From Pedobacter sp. N36a (lineage in GTDB: Bacteria > Bacteroidota > Bacteroidia > Sphingobacteriales > Sphingobacteriaceae), in assembly GCF_014472395.1 (NCBI RefSeq), contig NZ_JACSZW010000004.1:372001-436000 (forward strand): a stretch of DNA of 64,000 bases, written 5' to 3'. The number at the start of each line of letters is the position of its first letter. Position 1 is the stretch's first letter. This document shows, piece after piece, positions 34,824-43,522 of this stretch. The notes beneath the pieces were generated by a model. It worked only from the letters and a program-made list of their open reading frames with translations. It ran no database searches and was not told where the DNA came from. The position numbers and the translations under genes are program-made.

Positions 34824-36482
34824 TTACAGTGATACCCCTCTTTTCCAAGGGATAAAGTCGTCCTGATTCAGTAATACTGCTTTCGGAGTGATTTCGCCAC
34901 TTGCCGCTTTGATACAGTATTCCAGGATCTCCACTCCCATTTCTTCAATTGTTTTCTCTCCGCGGATGATGGCCCCGGTGTCTATATCGATGATATCAGC
35001 CATTCTAGTGGCCAGAGCAGTATTTGTCGCAATTTTGATCACAGGACATACTGGATTTCCTGTCGGCGTTCCCAATCCGGTAGTAAATAAGATCAGTGTT
35101 GCACCGCTTGCTGCTTTTCCTGTGGTCGCTTCTACATCATTTCCAGGTGTACATACCAGGCTCAATCCTGGTTTCGTAACCGGATCTGTATAGTCCAGCA
35201 CATCCACTACTGGCGAAGTACCTGCTTTTTTTGCTGCTCCCGTACTTTTAATGGCATCGGTGATCAGGCCATCCTTAATATTTCCCGGGGAAGGGTTCAT
35301 GTGGAAACCGGAACCTACGGCATGTGCCTGCGCATCATATTCCTGCATCAGGCGAATAAACTTATCCGCGGTAGTTTTATCTACACACCTATCGATGATG
35401 TTCTGTTCTGCACCGCACAATTCCGGGAATTCTGCCAGCAGGACTTTTGCACCCAGCGCGACTAATAAATCTGAGGTATATCCTACAGAAGGATTTGCAG
35501 AAATACCGCTAAAACCATCGCTGCCACCGCATTTCACACCAACACACAATGCACTTAAAGGTGCAGGTGCACGTTCTATTTTATTGATTTCTGTCAGTCC
35601 GACAAAGGTTTTCAGAATCGCTGCTTTGATCAATTGTTCTTCACTCTGACTTTGCTGCTGTTCAAAGATCAGGATGTTTTTATCGAATGCTGGGTTTCTC
35701 TTTTTGACATCATTCAGTAGGTCCTGGGTTTGCAAATGCTGACAACCCAGGCTCAATACGGTAATTCCCGCCACATTTGGATGGTCTGCATATGCAGCCA
35801 GCAGATGGCTCAATAAGGTAGAATCTTGCCTTGTACCACCACAACCACCTTGATGGTTTAGGAATTTGATCCCGTCTACATTTTTAAACACCCTGTTTTT
35901 CACAGGTTCTGCAGCAGCGATATGGTCCAGCTGGAAAGATTCCAAAGCGGCACCTTCATGGAATGCAGTTAAGAGCTGATCGGTAAATGACCTGTATTTA
36001 TCTGTTACCGCGTAGCCTAAAGTATGGTATAAAGACTCTTTAATTACATCCAGGTTCCTATTTTCACAGAAAACGGTAGGAATGAACAGCCAGTAATTGG
36101 CCGTACCTACCCTGCCGTCTTTGCGGTGATAGCCATTGAATGTACGGTTGGCAAACCTGGATACATCCGGTTTCTGCCATTGATAATTCATGTCTCTGAA
36201 GCTATAATCCTGAGAAGCGTGGTGGATATTATCTGTAGTCATGAGTCCACCTTTTAAAATTGGGGTGGTTGCTTTTCCGACTAATACACCATACATCAAT
36301 ACTTCATCGTCCACGTTCATGTCCTGGATAAAGAATTTATGTTTTGCGCGGATCTCCTCCTGTAAGATAATCTGCGAATTGTTCCATTCGATGACCTGTC
36401 CTTTTGGTAAATCCTGTAGGGCTACCAGCACATTATCATCCGGATGGATTTGTAAAAAACTGTTGTTATTGCTTGCTGACAT
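34824..36482 (-). CDS. UxaA-family dehydratase, probable L-fuconate dehydratase
   Basis: 552 residues, the full altronate dehydratase architecture: an N-terminal SAF-like domain (about 10-90, HPDDNVLVALQDLPKGQVIEW) and the large UxaA domain with FLNHQGGCGGTRQDS, LSLGCQHLQT and CVGVKCGGSDGFSGISANPSVG, the metal/cysteine-bearing motifs. Known members dehydrate altronate or galactarate with iron. Here every neighbour is for fucose, so the inferred substrate is L-fuconate, replacing the unrelated enolase-superfamily fuconate dehydratase of other bacteria. It lies 6 bp after the mutarotase gene. Confidence 0.82.
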   Translation of the reverse strand: MSASNNNSFLQIHPDDNVLVALQDLPKGQVIEWNNSQIILQEEIRAKHKFFIQDMNVDDEVLMYGVLVGKATTPILKGGLMTTDNIHHASQDYSFRDMNYQWQKPDVSRFANRTFNGYHRKDGRVGTANYWLFIPTVFCENRNLDVIKESLYHTLGYAVTDKYRSFTDQLLTAFHEGAALESFQLDHIAAAEPVKNRVFKNVDGIKFLNHQGGCGGTRQDSTLLSHLLAAYADHPNVAGITVLSLGCQHLQTQDLLNDVKKRNPAFDKNILIFEQQQSQSEEQLIKAAILKTFVGLTEINKIERAPAPLSALCVGVKCGGSDGFSGISANPSVGYTSDLLVALGAKVLLAEFPELCGAEQNIIDRCVDKTTADKFIRLMQEYDAQAHAVGSGFHMNPSPGNIKDGLITDAIKSTGAAKKAGTSPVVDVLDYTDPVTKPGLSLVCTPGNDVEATTGKAASGATLILFTTGLGTPTGNPVCPVIKIATNTALATRMADIIDIDTGAIIRGEKTIEEMGVEILEYCIKAASGEITPKAVLLNQDDFIPWKRGVSL

Positions 36483-36488
36483 TGGCCT

Positions 36489-36821
36489 TTATAATTGAAA
36501 TATTCTATCCATCATCATCCATTTCTCTCCGGGTTTAGCACCCGGTAAGGCCTGTTGATATTTCCACATGAGGGTTTCCCAGTCCTGCACTTTTTCATTG
36601 CTGGCATCCATGGCCGCTTTTTGCTCAAAGCTAAAGTCGTCGCTCACCTCCATGATCATAAACAGGCGGTTTCCTACCCTGTAGATCTCCATATGCTGGA
36701 TCCCGGATGAAGTGATGCTTTCTATGATTTCCGGCCATACGGCCTTGTGCATTGCTTCATATTCTGCGATCAATTGATCGTCCGCTTTTAAATCCAGTGT
36801 TAAATAATACTTTTTACTCAT
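36489..36821 (-). CDS. L-rhamnose mutarotase-family protein, probable L-fucose mutarotase
   Basis: 110 residues, normal length for the RhaM (DUF718) family: LKADDQLIAEYEAMHKAVWPEIIESITSSGI, IYRVGNRLFMIMEV and the C-terminal GEKWMMMDRIFQL, with the His and Trp residues that line the sugar site. It interconverts alpha and beta anomers of a 6-deoxyhexose. In this operon the sugar is most likely L-fucose, feeding the anomer preferred by the dehydrogenase. Located between the permease (22 bp) and the dehydratase (6 bp). Confidence 0.85.
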   Translation of the reverse strand: MSKKYYLTLDLKADDQLIAEYEAMHKAVWPEIIESITSSGIQHMEIYRVGNRLFMIMEVSDDFSFEQKAAMDASNEKVQDWETLMWKYQQALPGAKPGEKWMMMDRIFQL

Positions 36822-36843
36822 AAAATTAATTTGACCTGCCTGA

Positions 36844-38106
36844 TTAATTTGAACTATTTAAGGTGATGGGCACCACTTTATGACCTTTGATTCCAAATAG
36901 GAATACCACGACAAAACATATTAAAGGAACGATGTAACCCAGTTGAATGTTGTCTGTTAGATCGGCAATATGCCCCATTCCTAAGGGAAGGATTGCACCA
37001 CCAACAATCGACATAATGATCAGACTGCTGCCAAATTTCGTGTCTTTACCAAGTTCTCTGATGCCCAGCGAGAAAATCGATGGAAACATAATTGACATAA
37101 AGAATGCGATTCCAATCACGATATAAATAGCCATCATACCGGTCACTGTCATTGCCGCTGCGGATAGCAGGATACAGATTGCCGCGTAAATCGACAGCAA
37201 TTTTGGCGGGGCGATAAACTTCATGAGGAATGTTCCAAAGAACCTGCCGATCATAAAGGCCATTCCTACACCTAATCCGGCATATTTTGCGGCCTCTTGT
37301 TCGTCAATTCCGGCAGCTTTAGTCGCATAAAGGATGAAAAGACTGAATACACATACTTGTGCACCTACGTAGAAAAATTGAGTGACTACCGCCCAGCTCA
37401 GGTGTTTATGTGCCAGTGCAGGAATGATCCCTGTTTTTTCTCCTTCCTTTTGCGCTGTTTCTTTAATTTCAGGAAGTTTCAGGAAGACAAATATGATGGC
37501 GATGACCAGGATGATACTGCCCAAAATGAAGTACGGCATTTTCACGCTGGAGGCTTCGGAAGCCAGGGCAATTTGTCTGGCCGACTCCGTCATCGCATTT
37601 AATTCTTCTTCTGTATTTCCTTTGGTCATGATAATTTTAGCACCGATAATTGGGGCTAAAGTTGCGGCCAGACCGTTGAAAGATTGTGCAAAGTTTAAAC
37701 GGAAAGTAGAAGTTTCCTCAGGTCCTAATAAAGAAGCATAAGGATTTGCTGCCGTCTCCAGGATGGTTAATCCGCAGGCAATGATAAAAAGTGCAATCAA
37801 AAAGAAAAAGTAAGATTGCGTATTTGCGGCTGGAATAAACAAAAATGAACCAATGGCGAATAAGATCAGACCAATAATGATCCCTGCTTTGTATCCGTAT
37901 TTTTTCATTAGAAACCCTGCCGGTAAAGCCATCAGGAAATAGGCGATAAACACCGCTGAATCCACCAATGAAGCTTGTAAAGTAGACAGGCTAAATGACT
38001 TCTTCAGGTGAGGGATTAAAATCGGATCAAGATTATGGACAAAGCCCCACATAAAAAAGAGGGACGTAATCATGATAAACGGAAACAGGTATTTATTCTT
38101 AGTCAT
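36844..38106 (-). CDS. fucP: L-fucose:H+ symporter
   Basis: 420 residues with 12 predicted membrane segments, of the FucP branch of the major facilitator superfamily: SLFFMWGFVHNLDPILIPHLKKSFSLSTLQASLVDSAVFIAYFLMALPAGFLMKKYGYK near the N-terminus, and TILETAANPYASLLGPEETSTFRLNFAQSFNGLA. FVHNLDPILIP contains the acidic residue that binds fucose and proton in E. coli FucP (Asp46 equivalent), and the N/E pair in ETAANPY matches Glu135. It imports the L-fucose released by the exported fucosidase encoded just upstream. Confidence 0.92.
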   Translation of the reverse strand: MTKNKYLFPFIMITSLFFMWGFVHNLDPILIPHLKKSFSLSTLQASLVDSAVFIAYFLMALPAGFLMKKYGYKAGIIIGLILFAIGSFLFIPAANTQSYFFFLIALFIIACGLTILETAANPYASLLGPEETSTFRLNFAQSFNGLAATLAPIIGAKIIMTKGNTEEELNAMTESARQIALASEASSVKMPYFILGSIILVIAIIFVFLKLPEIKETAQKEGEKTGIIPALAHKHLSWAVVTQFFYVGAQVCVFSLFILYATKAAGIDEQEAAKYAGLGVGMAFMIGRFFGTFLMKFIAPPKLLSIYAAICILLSAAAMTVTGMMAIYIVIGIAFFMSIMFPSIFSLGIRELGKDTKFGSSLIIMSIVGGAILPLGMGHIADLTDNIQLGYIVPLICFVVVFLFGIKGHKVVPITLNSSN

Positions 38107-38155
38107 CGGTTTAATTTATTTGGTTACCCAAAGGACGCGAATTCTCTTACATTTT

Positions 38156-38183
38156 ATTTAATGATATGATCATATCATTAAAT
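38156..38183. promoter_or_regulatory. Perfect 28-bp palindrome between fucosidase and fucP (candidate operator)
   Basis: Both 14-base halves are exact reverse complements (first half ATTTAATGATATGA), centred on TGATCA. It starts 8 bp beyond the fucosidase stop and lies 50 bp before the fucP start. The length and symmetry suit a dimeric GntR- or LacI-type operator; it could also fold as an RNA hairpin separating fucosidase and permease expression. No regulator gene is adjacent. Confidence 0.55.
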
Positions 38184-38192
38184 GATTTTGGC
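38177..38192. repeat. 16-bp direct repeat at the 3' border of the fucosidase gene
   Basis: ATTAAATGATTTTGGC, identical to 40499-40514. This copy overlaps the right arm of the palindrome and the last base of the fucosidase stop codon. Confidence 0.6.
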
Positions 38193-40387
38193 TAGTTTTC
38201 CAGCAAAACAAGGCTAACATTTGACAATCCAAGCGTACTATGCGGAGAATTCGGGTGATAGAGCTGCCAGCTGAAAGGATAATATTTTCCTTTTTCCAAG
38301 GAGATTGAAGGAAGCGCTTTTGAAAATAATTCCTGCGGCTGAGTCGTATCAATTCCAAGGTCTATTTTCTTTTGATAACCATTGTAAATCTTCAGGAGCA
38401 ACTGGTTTTTACCTTTTTTTAGTGAAAGTAAGATCAGGTCATTCAGCTGGTTTTCTTTGAAAGGGTTGTTATGGATGGCCAGAACCTCCCCATTGAGCAT
38501 CACTACCAAACCATCAGTGCTGGTGATACTGGCCAGGAAAGGCTGATCTTCCGTTGCTGTGATTTCCTGAAGTACATAAACTGCAGTGCTGCGATCTGCT
38601 GCCAGGGTATATTTCTGGTTGTTTTTCCAATCTGTTTTCTTAGTCCAGGTTAATTTACCCTTGCCCCATGTCTGGCTTGGATCTATATTTTTGACCTCCT
38701 CTGGAAAACCTTCAATCCCGGTCCATTGGGCATCAGAAAGATAAATTGGCCCCCACTGAAGTGTTCCCTGCTGTTTGATCGGCATGGTTTTACCATCGGC
38801 AAAAGTCAGCGGATTTACTTTTCGATTGATTTCCAGGTCTATCGTTTTTCCTTTTTCTTGGGCAGAATAATAGATGACTGGTGTATAATTTTCATTTTTC
38901 AAGGGCTGCAATGTCCAGGATTCTTTAACTGTACTTTGGAATCTGGTATTGTAATCTACGCCGGAACTGCTGTAATGTTTAAACGCGTTGTGGGAATTTA
39001 AGTCAATGCCGGGGGCGCTTTTAGGAGCGGCTGCATCTGCGTTTAACCCGTCCGCAGGCACTTTCATCACATTAGCCGGCGGTACACTGAACCCATTGGC
39101 AAAAGTAATCTTGATCACTTTGAATTCTTTATCTGGGTTGATACTTGCAGGAACACTGATTTTAAGCCCTTGATCGTTCTGCGTAAAACTGATCTTTTGA
39201 TTTTTTTCGCCCAATACGCCGATGCTTTTGATCTTGCCTTTAAGGCCTGGCAAAATGATCTGTCCGTTCTCCGGATGACTCATCACGTGTAAATAAAGCT
39301 GATTTGGTTTTGAGGTTAAGCTGCCCCATTTGAAGGAAACATGAAAAGGATCTGCTGCTGTACTGTAAATTGCTTCTCCATTTTTGTCGAGCCATTTTCC
39401 AATATTGAGTAAAATATCTTTTTCAAAACCGACTACTGATCCATCGCCTTTTGGGCCGATATTCAACAGGAAGTTTCCTCCTCTGCTCACTACACGGATC
39501 AGACTGGTTAACTTTTCTTTGGTTTTAACCGCTTCGCTGCCCCTGTCCTGCCATGACCTGTAACCCCAGGTGTCGTCGAAGAAAGAAGCTGGCGACTGCC
39601 AAGGTACGCCAATCGCATAATCCGGTTCCTGGTTGTCCCCCATTACATTGAAGTCGCCCATATCGTTTCCAATACGGCTGCCAATCATACAATCAGGCTG
39701 TAATTTATGTACTAAATCTCTCAGCTCTTTGCTTTCTGCAGCATTCTGAGAGCCCATATCGAACCACAATTCAGAGACTGGGCCATAATTGCTCAGCAGT
39801 TCTGTGATTTGTTTTTTATTGTATTGAACATGTTCTGGAGTAATGTAATCCGAGTTACTGCTGGAAATCGGAGAGGCCTGTGGATAATGCCAGTCGATCA
39901 GGGAAAAGTATAGTCCGAATCTTAAGCCGCCACGTTTACAGGCATCCGAAAGTTCTTTCAAAAGGTCTCTTTTAAAAGGTGTAGCATCCACCACATTGAA
40001 ATCAGTAGTTGCCGTTTTAAACATACAGAAACCATCATGGTGTTTAGAAGTGATCACAATGGAGCGCATTCCGGCTTTTTTAGCCAGTGAAACGATAGAA
40101 TCAGCATTCCAATCCTTAGGATTAAACCTTTTAGCAACACGGGCATAAGTATCACTATAAATCCCTGCATGCGCCTGAATCTGCTCGCTTAGGCCTTTGC
40201 TAATCTCTTTGCCTTCCCATACGCCACCCAATACGGAGTAAATCCCATAGTGGATAAACATGCTGTATTTCTGGTCCTGCCAGGCTTTTAACGCTTTAGG
40301 ATCATGCTGTTGCTGCTGTGAGAAACTAACGCTGCTGCATAAAAGGAGTAGAAGGAATAAAATTCCTGATTTCTGTTTCGTTGTCAT
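38192..40387 (-). CDS. Exported GH29 alpha-L-fucosidase
   Basis: 731 residues with a signal peptide (MTTKQKSGILFLLLLLCSSVSFSQ). The catalytic GH29 barrel covers about 30-370: MFIHYGIYSVLGGVWEGK, SIVITSKHHDGFCMF, FGLYFSLIDWHY and the nucleophile Asp210 in SELWFDMGS, followed by GGNFLLNIGPKGDGS. A C-terminal beta-sandwich region (about 375-731) includes DQPFLASITSTDGLVVMLNGEVL, resembling carbohydrate-binding modules. It removes fucose from glycans in the periplasm or at the surface, feeding FucP. It is the first gene of the fucose operon and is bordered by a 16-bp direct repeat. Confidence 0.92.
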   Translation of the reverse strand: MTTKQKSGILFLLLLLCSSVSFSQQQQHDPKALKAWQDQKYSMFIHYGIYSVLGGVWEGKEISKGLSEQIQAHAGIYSDTYARVAKRFNPKDWNADSIVSLAKKAGMRSIVITSKHHDGFCMFKTATTDFNVVDATPFKRDLLKELSDACKRGGLRFGLYFSLIDWHYPQASPISSSNSDYITPEHVQYNKKQITELLSNYGPVSELWFDMGSQNAAESKELRDLVHKLQPDCMIGSRIGNDMGDFNVMGDNQEPDYAIGVPWQSPASFFDDTWGYRSWQDRGSEAVKTKEKLTSLIRVVSRGGNFLLNIGPKGDGSVVGFEKDILLNIGKWLDKNGEAIYSTAADPFHVSFKWGSLTSKPNQLYLHVMSHPENGQIILPGLKGKIKSIGVLGEKNQKISFTQNDQGLKISVPASINPDKEFKVIKITFANGFSVPPANVMKVPADGLNADAAAPKSAPGIDLNSHNAFKHYSSSGVDYNTRFQSTVKESWTLQPLKNENYTPVIYYSAQEKGKTIDLEINRKVNPLTFADGKTMPIKQQGTLQWGPIYLSDAQWTGIEGFPEEVKNIDPSQTWGKGKLTWTKKTDWKNNQKYTLAADRSTAVYVLQEITATEDQPFLASITSTDGLVVMLNGEVLAIHNNPFKENQLNDLILLSLKKGKNQLLLKIYNGYQKKIDLGIDTTQPQELFSKALPSISLEKGKYYPFSWQLYHPNSPHSTLGLSNVSLVLLEN

Positions 40388-40498
40388 TGGAGTTTATATT
40401 TTGTTCTGAAGCCGTCTCAAGGGCTTAAGGTAATAAAAAGCAATAAACTCAAAGAAAGCAGATTAAACCGCGATATACGTTGTTGAAATTGTCAAAAG

Positions 40499-40514
40499 AT
40501 TAAATGATTTTGGC
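40499..40514. repeat. 16-bp direct repeat upstream of the fucosidase gene
   Basis: ATTAAATGATTTTGGC, exact copy of 38177-38192, 112 bp upstream of the fucosidase start. On the minus strand it is followed by TTTTGACA, so it may form part of the operon promoter or operator; the shared CATTTAAT also equals one arm of the 28-bp palindrome. Confidence 0.55.
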
Positions 40515-40571
40515 ATCAGCCTAATTGTTACTTTTTAAAAGAGACCAAATTAGGAAAGCCTTGCGCATAAA

Positions 40572-40596
40572 AAAACCCGGCGAATGGCCGGGTTTT
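40572..40596 (-). terminator. Intrinsic terminator after rfbA
   Basis: AAAACCCGGC pairs with GCCGGGTTTT (10 bp, 5-nt loop), 22 bp past the rfbA stop, followed on the minus strand by a run of Ts. A strong GC-rich stem. Confidence 0.9.
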
Positions 40597-40617
40597 CTAT
40601 GATTTATGATTTGAGTA

Positions 40618-41478
40618 TTACTTGATCATTTTCAACAAGTACGCGCCATAACCACTTTTTAGCAATGGTGTAGCGATTTTACGTAACTGTTCTTTATCGA
40701 TAAAGCCCATCCGGTAAGCGACTTCTTCGATACATCCGATTTTCAGTCCCTGGCGTTCTTCGATTACCTGAACAAATTGCCCGGCCTGCATTAAGGACGC
40801 AAAAGTTCCGGTATCCAACCAGGCTGTTCCTCTGCTCAATACCCCTACCTTAAGTTTCCCCTGCTCCAGGTATACCTTGTTCACATCAGTGATTTCATAT
40901 TCACCACGAGGCGAAGGTTTGATATTTTTAGCAATTTCTACTACGCTATTGTCGTAGAAATAAAGTCCAGGAACTGCATAGTCAGATTTCGGTGCTGCCG
41001 GTTTCTCTTCGATAGAGATGGCGCGGTTTTCGGCATCAAATTCTACTACCCCATAACGTTCCGGATCAGAAACGCGGTAGGCAAAAACTACTCCACCTTC
41101 AGGGTCTGAGCTTGCCTGTAATAGGTTAGACATCCCATCGCCATAGAAAATATTGTCGCCAAGCACTAAGGCTACCTTGTCTGTACCGATAAAATCAGCA
41201 CCGATCACAAAGGCTTGTGCCAGGCCATTCGGATCTGGTTGTTCTGCATACGAGAACTCACAGCCCAGCTCTTTTCCATCACCTAATAACTTCTTAAAGT
41301 TTGGCAAATCATGCGGCGTAGAGATGATCAGAATTTCTCTGATTCCTGCAAGCATTAAAGTCGACAGTGGGTAATAGATCATCGGTTTATCATAAACCGG
41401 CATCATTTGCTTGCTCATTACTAGAGTCAGAGGGTGCAGTCTTGTCCCGCTTCCTCCTGCTAAAATTATTCCTTTCAC
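40618..41478 (-). CDS. rfbA: Glucose-1-phosphate thymidylyltransferase
   Basis: 286 residues, typical length. Nucleotide-binding motif [17 protein letters not shown] (2-18), [36 protein letters not shown] and the C-terminal [20 protein letters not shown] are characteristic of RmlA/RfbA. It makes dTDP-glucose, the first step to dTDP-L-rhamnose and other deoxysugars. rfbB, rfbC and rfbD are not in this window, so it is an isolated copy at the end of an envelope-gene run, with its own terminator. Confidence 0.95.
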   Translation of the reverse strand: MKGIILAGGSGTRLHPLTLVMSKQMMPVYDKPMIYYPLSTLMLAGIREILIISTPHDLPNFKKLLGDGKELGCEFSYAEQPDPNGLAQAFVIGADFIGTDKVALVLGDNIFYGDGMSNLLQASSDPEGGVVFAYRVSDPERYGVVEFDAENRAISIEEKPAAPKSDYAVPGLYFYDNSVVEIAKNIKPSPRGEYEITDVNKVYLEQGKLKVGVLSRGTAWLDTGTFASLMQAGQFVQVIEERQGLKIGCIEEVAYRMGFIDKEQLRKIATPLLKSGYGAYLLKMIK

Positions 41479-41564
41479 TTCCGTAGGTTGGTTTTTGTAA
41501 GTATATGTTTTGAATTCTGGTTCAAATTATTTTGGGTGTCAGGCTCCGGAATTTCCGCTATGCC

Positions 41565-42131
41565 TTACGGGTTTGTGGCCACACTGTTTTCCAGTTCTGC
41601 GTACCATTCCGCACCATACTTTCTAATCAGCGGACCTTTCAGAAACTGGTATACCGGTACTTTCAGCTCTCTTCCGAAGGAACAGGCATCATGGCAAATG
41701 TGCCATCTGTCGTAGTTTAACACTTCAAATTCCGGATATTGTGTGACTCTGATCGGATACAAATGGCAGGAGATTGGTTTTTGCCATTCTACCAGACCTT
41801 GTTCATACCCTTTTTCGATACCGCATTTGGTGATGCCATTTTCGAAAGTCACGTAGGCACATTCTTTATTTCCATCCACACAAGGCGTGGTCAGGTCGCC
41901 ATCCGCATCTACCACGGAAGTACCCTGTTCTTCGATGGCCTGAATCCCTTTTGCTTCCAGCAGGTGTTTAATTTTCGGATAAATATCCTTCAGGATCGCG
42001 GTTTCGGCGACATCCAAAGGGGCACCTGCATCACCTTCGACGCAGCAAATGCCTTTACACTTGTTTAAGTTACAGACGAAGCTTTCGCTGATCAGGTCCT
42101 CGTGAACGAGTGTATTTTGTACTTCTATCAT
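41565..42131 (-). CDS. DUF3109 family cysteine-rich protein
   Basis: 188 residues. The cysteine pattern is conspicuous: CNLNKCKGICCVEGDAGAPL near the N-terminus, then TPCVDGNKECAYV, ITKCGIE, ISCHLYPIRV and WHICHDACSFG. This matches DUF3109 (relatives of the YkgJ/zinc-iron-chelating Cys-cluster proteins). Such clusters likely bind iron-sulfur or zinc; no reaction is established. It lies 5 bp before (in transcription, after) the DUF3108 gene, so it is probably co-transcribed. Confidence 0.85.
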   Translation of the reverse strand: MIEVQNTLVHEDLISESFVCNLNKCKGICCVEGDAGAPLDVAETAILKDIYPKIKHLLEAKGIQAIEEQGTSVVDADGDLTTPCVDGNKECAYVTFENGITKCGIEKGYEQGLVEWQKPISCHLYPIRVTQYPEFEVLNYDRWHICHDACSFGRELKVPVYQFLKGPLIRKYGAEWYAELENSVATNP

Positions 42132-42136
42132 CTTAT

Positions 42137-42913
42137 TTATTTTACGATCGCCAGAGGATACTTCAATCCATCGGCTGATTTAATTTCCATTGTCACTGCG
42201 CCCACCAGGATCTCCACTTGCGCCTTTACAGGCACCCTGTTTCCATCATCTGTGATCCACAGGTATAATCTACTATCTTTTCTAAAGATCCTTCCAGACT
42301 TAATAGAAGGACTAAATTTCAAACACCTGATTTTGCCCATTTTCGTTTTCACCACTTCACGGCCGACAAACTGTATTTTCAGCTGGTTGATTTCATCCCC
42401 TAAAAAGTAATTCAGTTTGACTTCATCGCCGGGATTCAATTTTGAAATGTCCAGACTTCTGGCAAAATAGTAGGTAGATACCAGGTCGAATGTTTGTTTA
42501 TCCGGAGTTTTAAAAGTCCCTTTCGTGGCGACTACCTTTTGTTCGCCTTGATAAAATCTTGCTTTATCTTCTCTTCGGTAACTGCCTTCGCGGATGTTCT
42601 CCTGGTAGAAATAAGGTTTCAGGTTTACACGGTCTATATAAGAATCATAATGGTCTCTTATTTTATAAAAAACATCGAATGTACCAGATGTTTCTCCGTC
42701 TACCGACAGGCGATAGGTGGGTTTACCATCAAATTTAAGGTCAGTATCCAGCACTTTTAAGGTTCCTTCTGCTGCGGTGATGAAACCATACCTCAATTTA
42801 TATTTCAACACTTCCCCTACCTGAAAAACAGGTTCTTTAACAAAAGGAAGTTCTTGAGCCATGCCCCTGAAACTTAATAATGCAATAGTGATGATCAATA
42901 ATGATTTCTTCAT
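42137..42913 (-). CDS. DUF3108 domain-containing periplasmic protein
   Basis: 258 residues with signal peptide MKKSLLIITIALLSFRGMAQ. The body is beta-rich with GEVLKYKLRYGFITAAEGTLKVLD, GTFDVFYKIRDHYDSYID, YYFARSLDISKLNPGDEVKLNYFLGDE and LYLWITDDGNRVPVKAQVEILVGAVTMEIKS, the pattern of DUF3108, which is similar to LolA/LptC-like half-barrels. Family function is not established; an envelope role is likely. It sits 30 bp after DUF2480. Confidence 0.83.
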   Translation of the reverse strand: MKKSLLIITIALLSFRGMAQELPFVKEPVFQVGEVLKYKLRYGFITAAEGTLKVLDTDLKFDGKPTYRLSVDGETSGTFDVFYKIRDHYDSYIDRVNLKPYFYQENIREGSYRREDKARFYQGEQKVVATKGTFKTPDKQTFDLVSTYYFARSLDISKLNPGDEVKLNYFLGDEINQLKIQFVGREVVKTKMGKIRCLKFSPSIKSGRIFRKDSRLYLWITDDGNRVPVKAQVEILVGAVTMEIKSADGLKYPLAIVK

Positions 42914-42943
42914 ATCAGGGTTTAAACAAAAAACACTCCAAAC

Positions 42944-43459
42944 TTAATCCTTTCGCTTATAAATAGGCACGGTAGAACAAGGTTCACCGTACATCATGCT
43001 CTTTACCACAGGTGTGAGCAGGCTGGTAATCTCCACATAGGCAGAGATGGGCACGTCGATATCTGCGCATCCTTTTACCACCACGCGTTCTCCTGCGAAG
43101 GCATTCAGGTCTATTTTAGCCAATGCTTTGGTAAAAAGCACCGATTCCAGGGTTTCCAGGCTTCCGAATACCACTTCATGGGCATAAGGCTTTAATTTAT
43201 TGGCAAGCAGCATATAGGCCCAGGTAGGCACGATGGCATCGGCACTACAGATGACTGCGATATTTTTTCCGGTATAACTGGCCCAGTCGTGGGTTTTAAT
43301 AAACGCTCTAAAATCTTTCTCTCTCAGCATCAGGCCATGAAAAAGATTGTCTTTGATATCATAAACCACTCTTTCACCGGTATGGTAGTATTCTTCCAGA
43401 TTGAAAGTGATCAAGCCACTTGCAGCTACTTTATTAACGAAGTTTTCTTGAATGTCCAT
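42944..43459 (-). CDS. DUF2480 family protein
   Basis: 171 residues, a Bacteroidota-restricted family recognised by LITFNLEEYYHTGERVVYDIKDNLFHGLMLREKDFRAFIKTHDW, VICSADAIVPTWAYMLLANKLKPYA and the C-terminal VKGCADIDVPISAYVEITSLLTPVVKSMMYGEPCSTVPIYK. Cys152-like and CSTVP cysteines are conserved-looking. No signal peptide, cytoplasmic. Function unknown. It starts 17 bp beyond the terminator of the foldase gene. Confidence 0.8.
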   Translation of the reverse strand: MDIQENFVNKVAASGLITFNLEEYYHTGERVVYDIKDNLFHGLMLREKDFRAFIKTHDWASYTGKNIAVICSADAIVPTWAYMLLANKLKPYAHEVVFGSLETLESVLFTKALAKIDLNAFAGERVVVKGCADIDVPISAYVEITSLLTPVVKSMMYGEPCSTVPIYKRKD

Positions 43460-43476
43460 GCTTATAAAATAAAAAA

Positions 43477-43502
43477 ACCGGAAGCAAAAATACTTCCGGT
43501 TA
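43477..43502 (-). terminator. Intrinsic terminator after the PpiD-like gene
   Basis: AACCGGAAG pairs with CTTCCGGTT (9 bp, 8-nt loop) 20 bp after the stop codon, followed on the minus strand by TTTTT. It separates the foldase gene from the DUF2480-DUF3108-DUF3109 group. Confidence 0.87.
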
Positions 43503-43522
43503 CAAAATTACGTAAAATAAGA

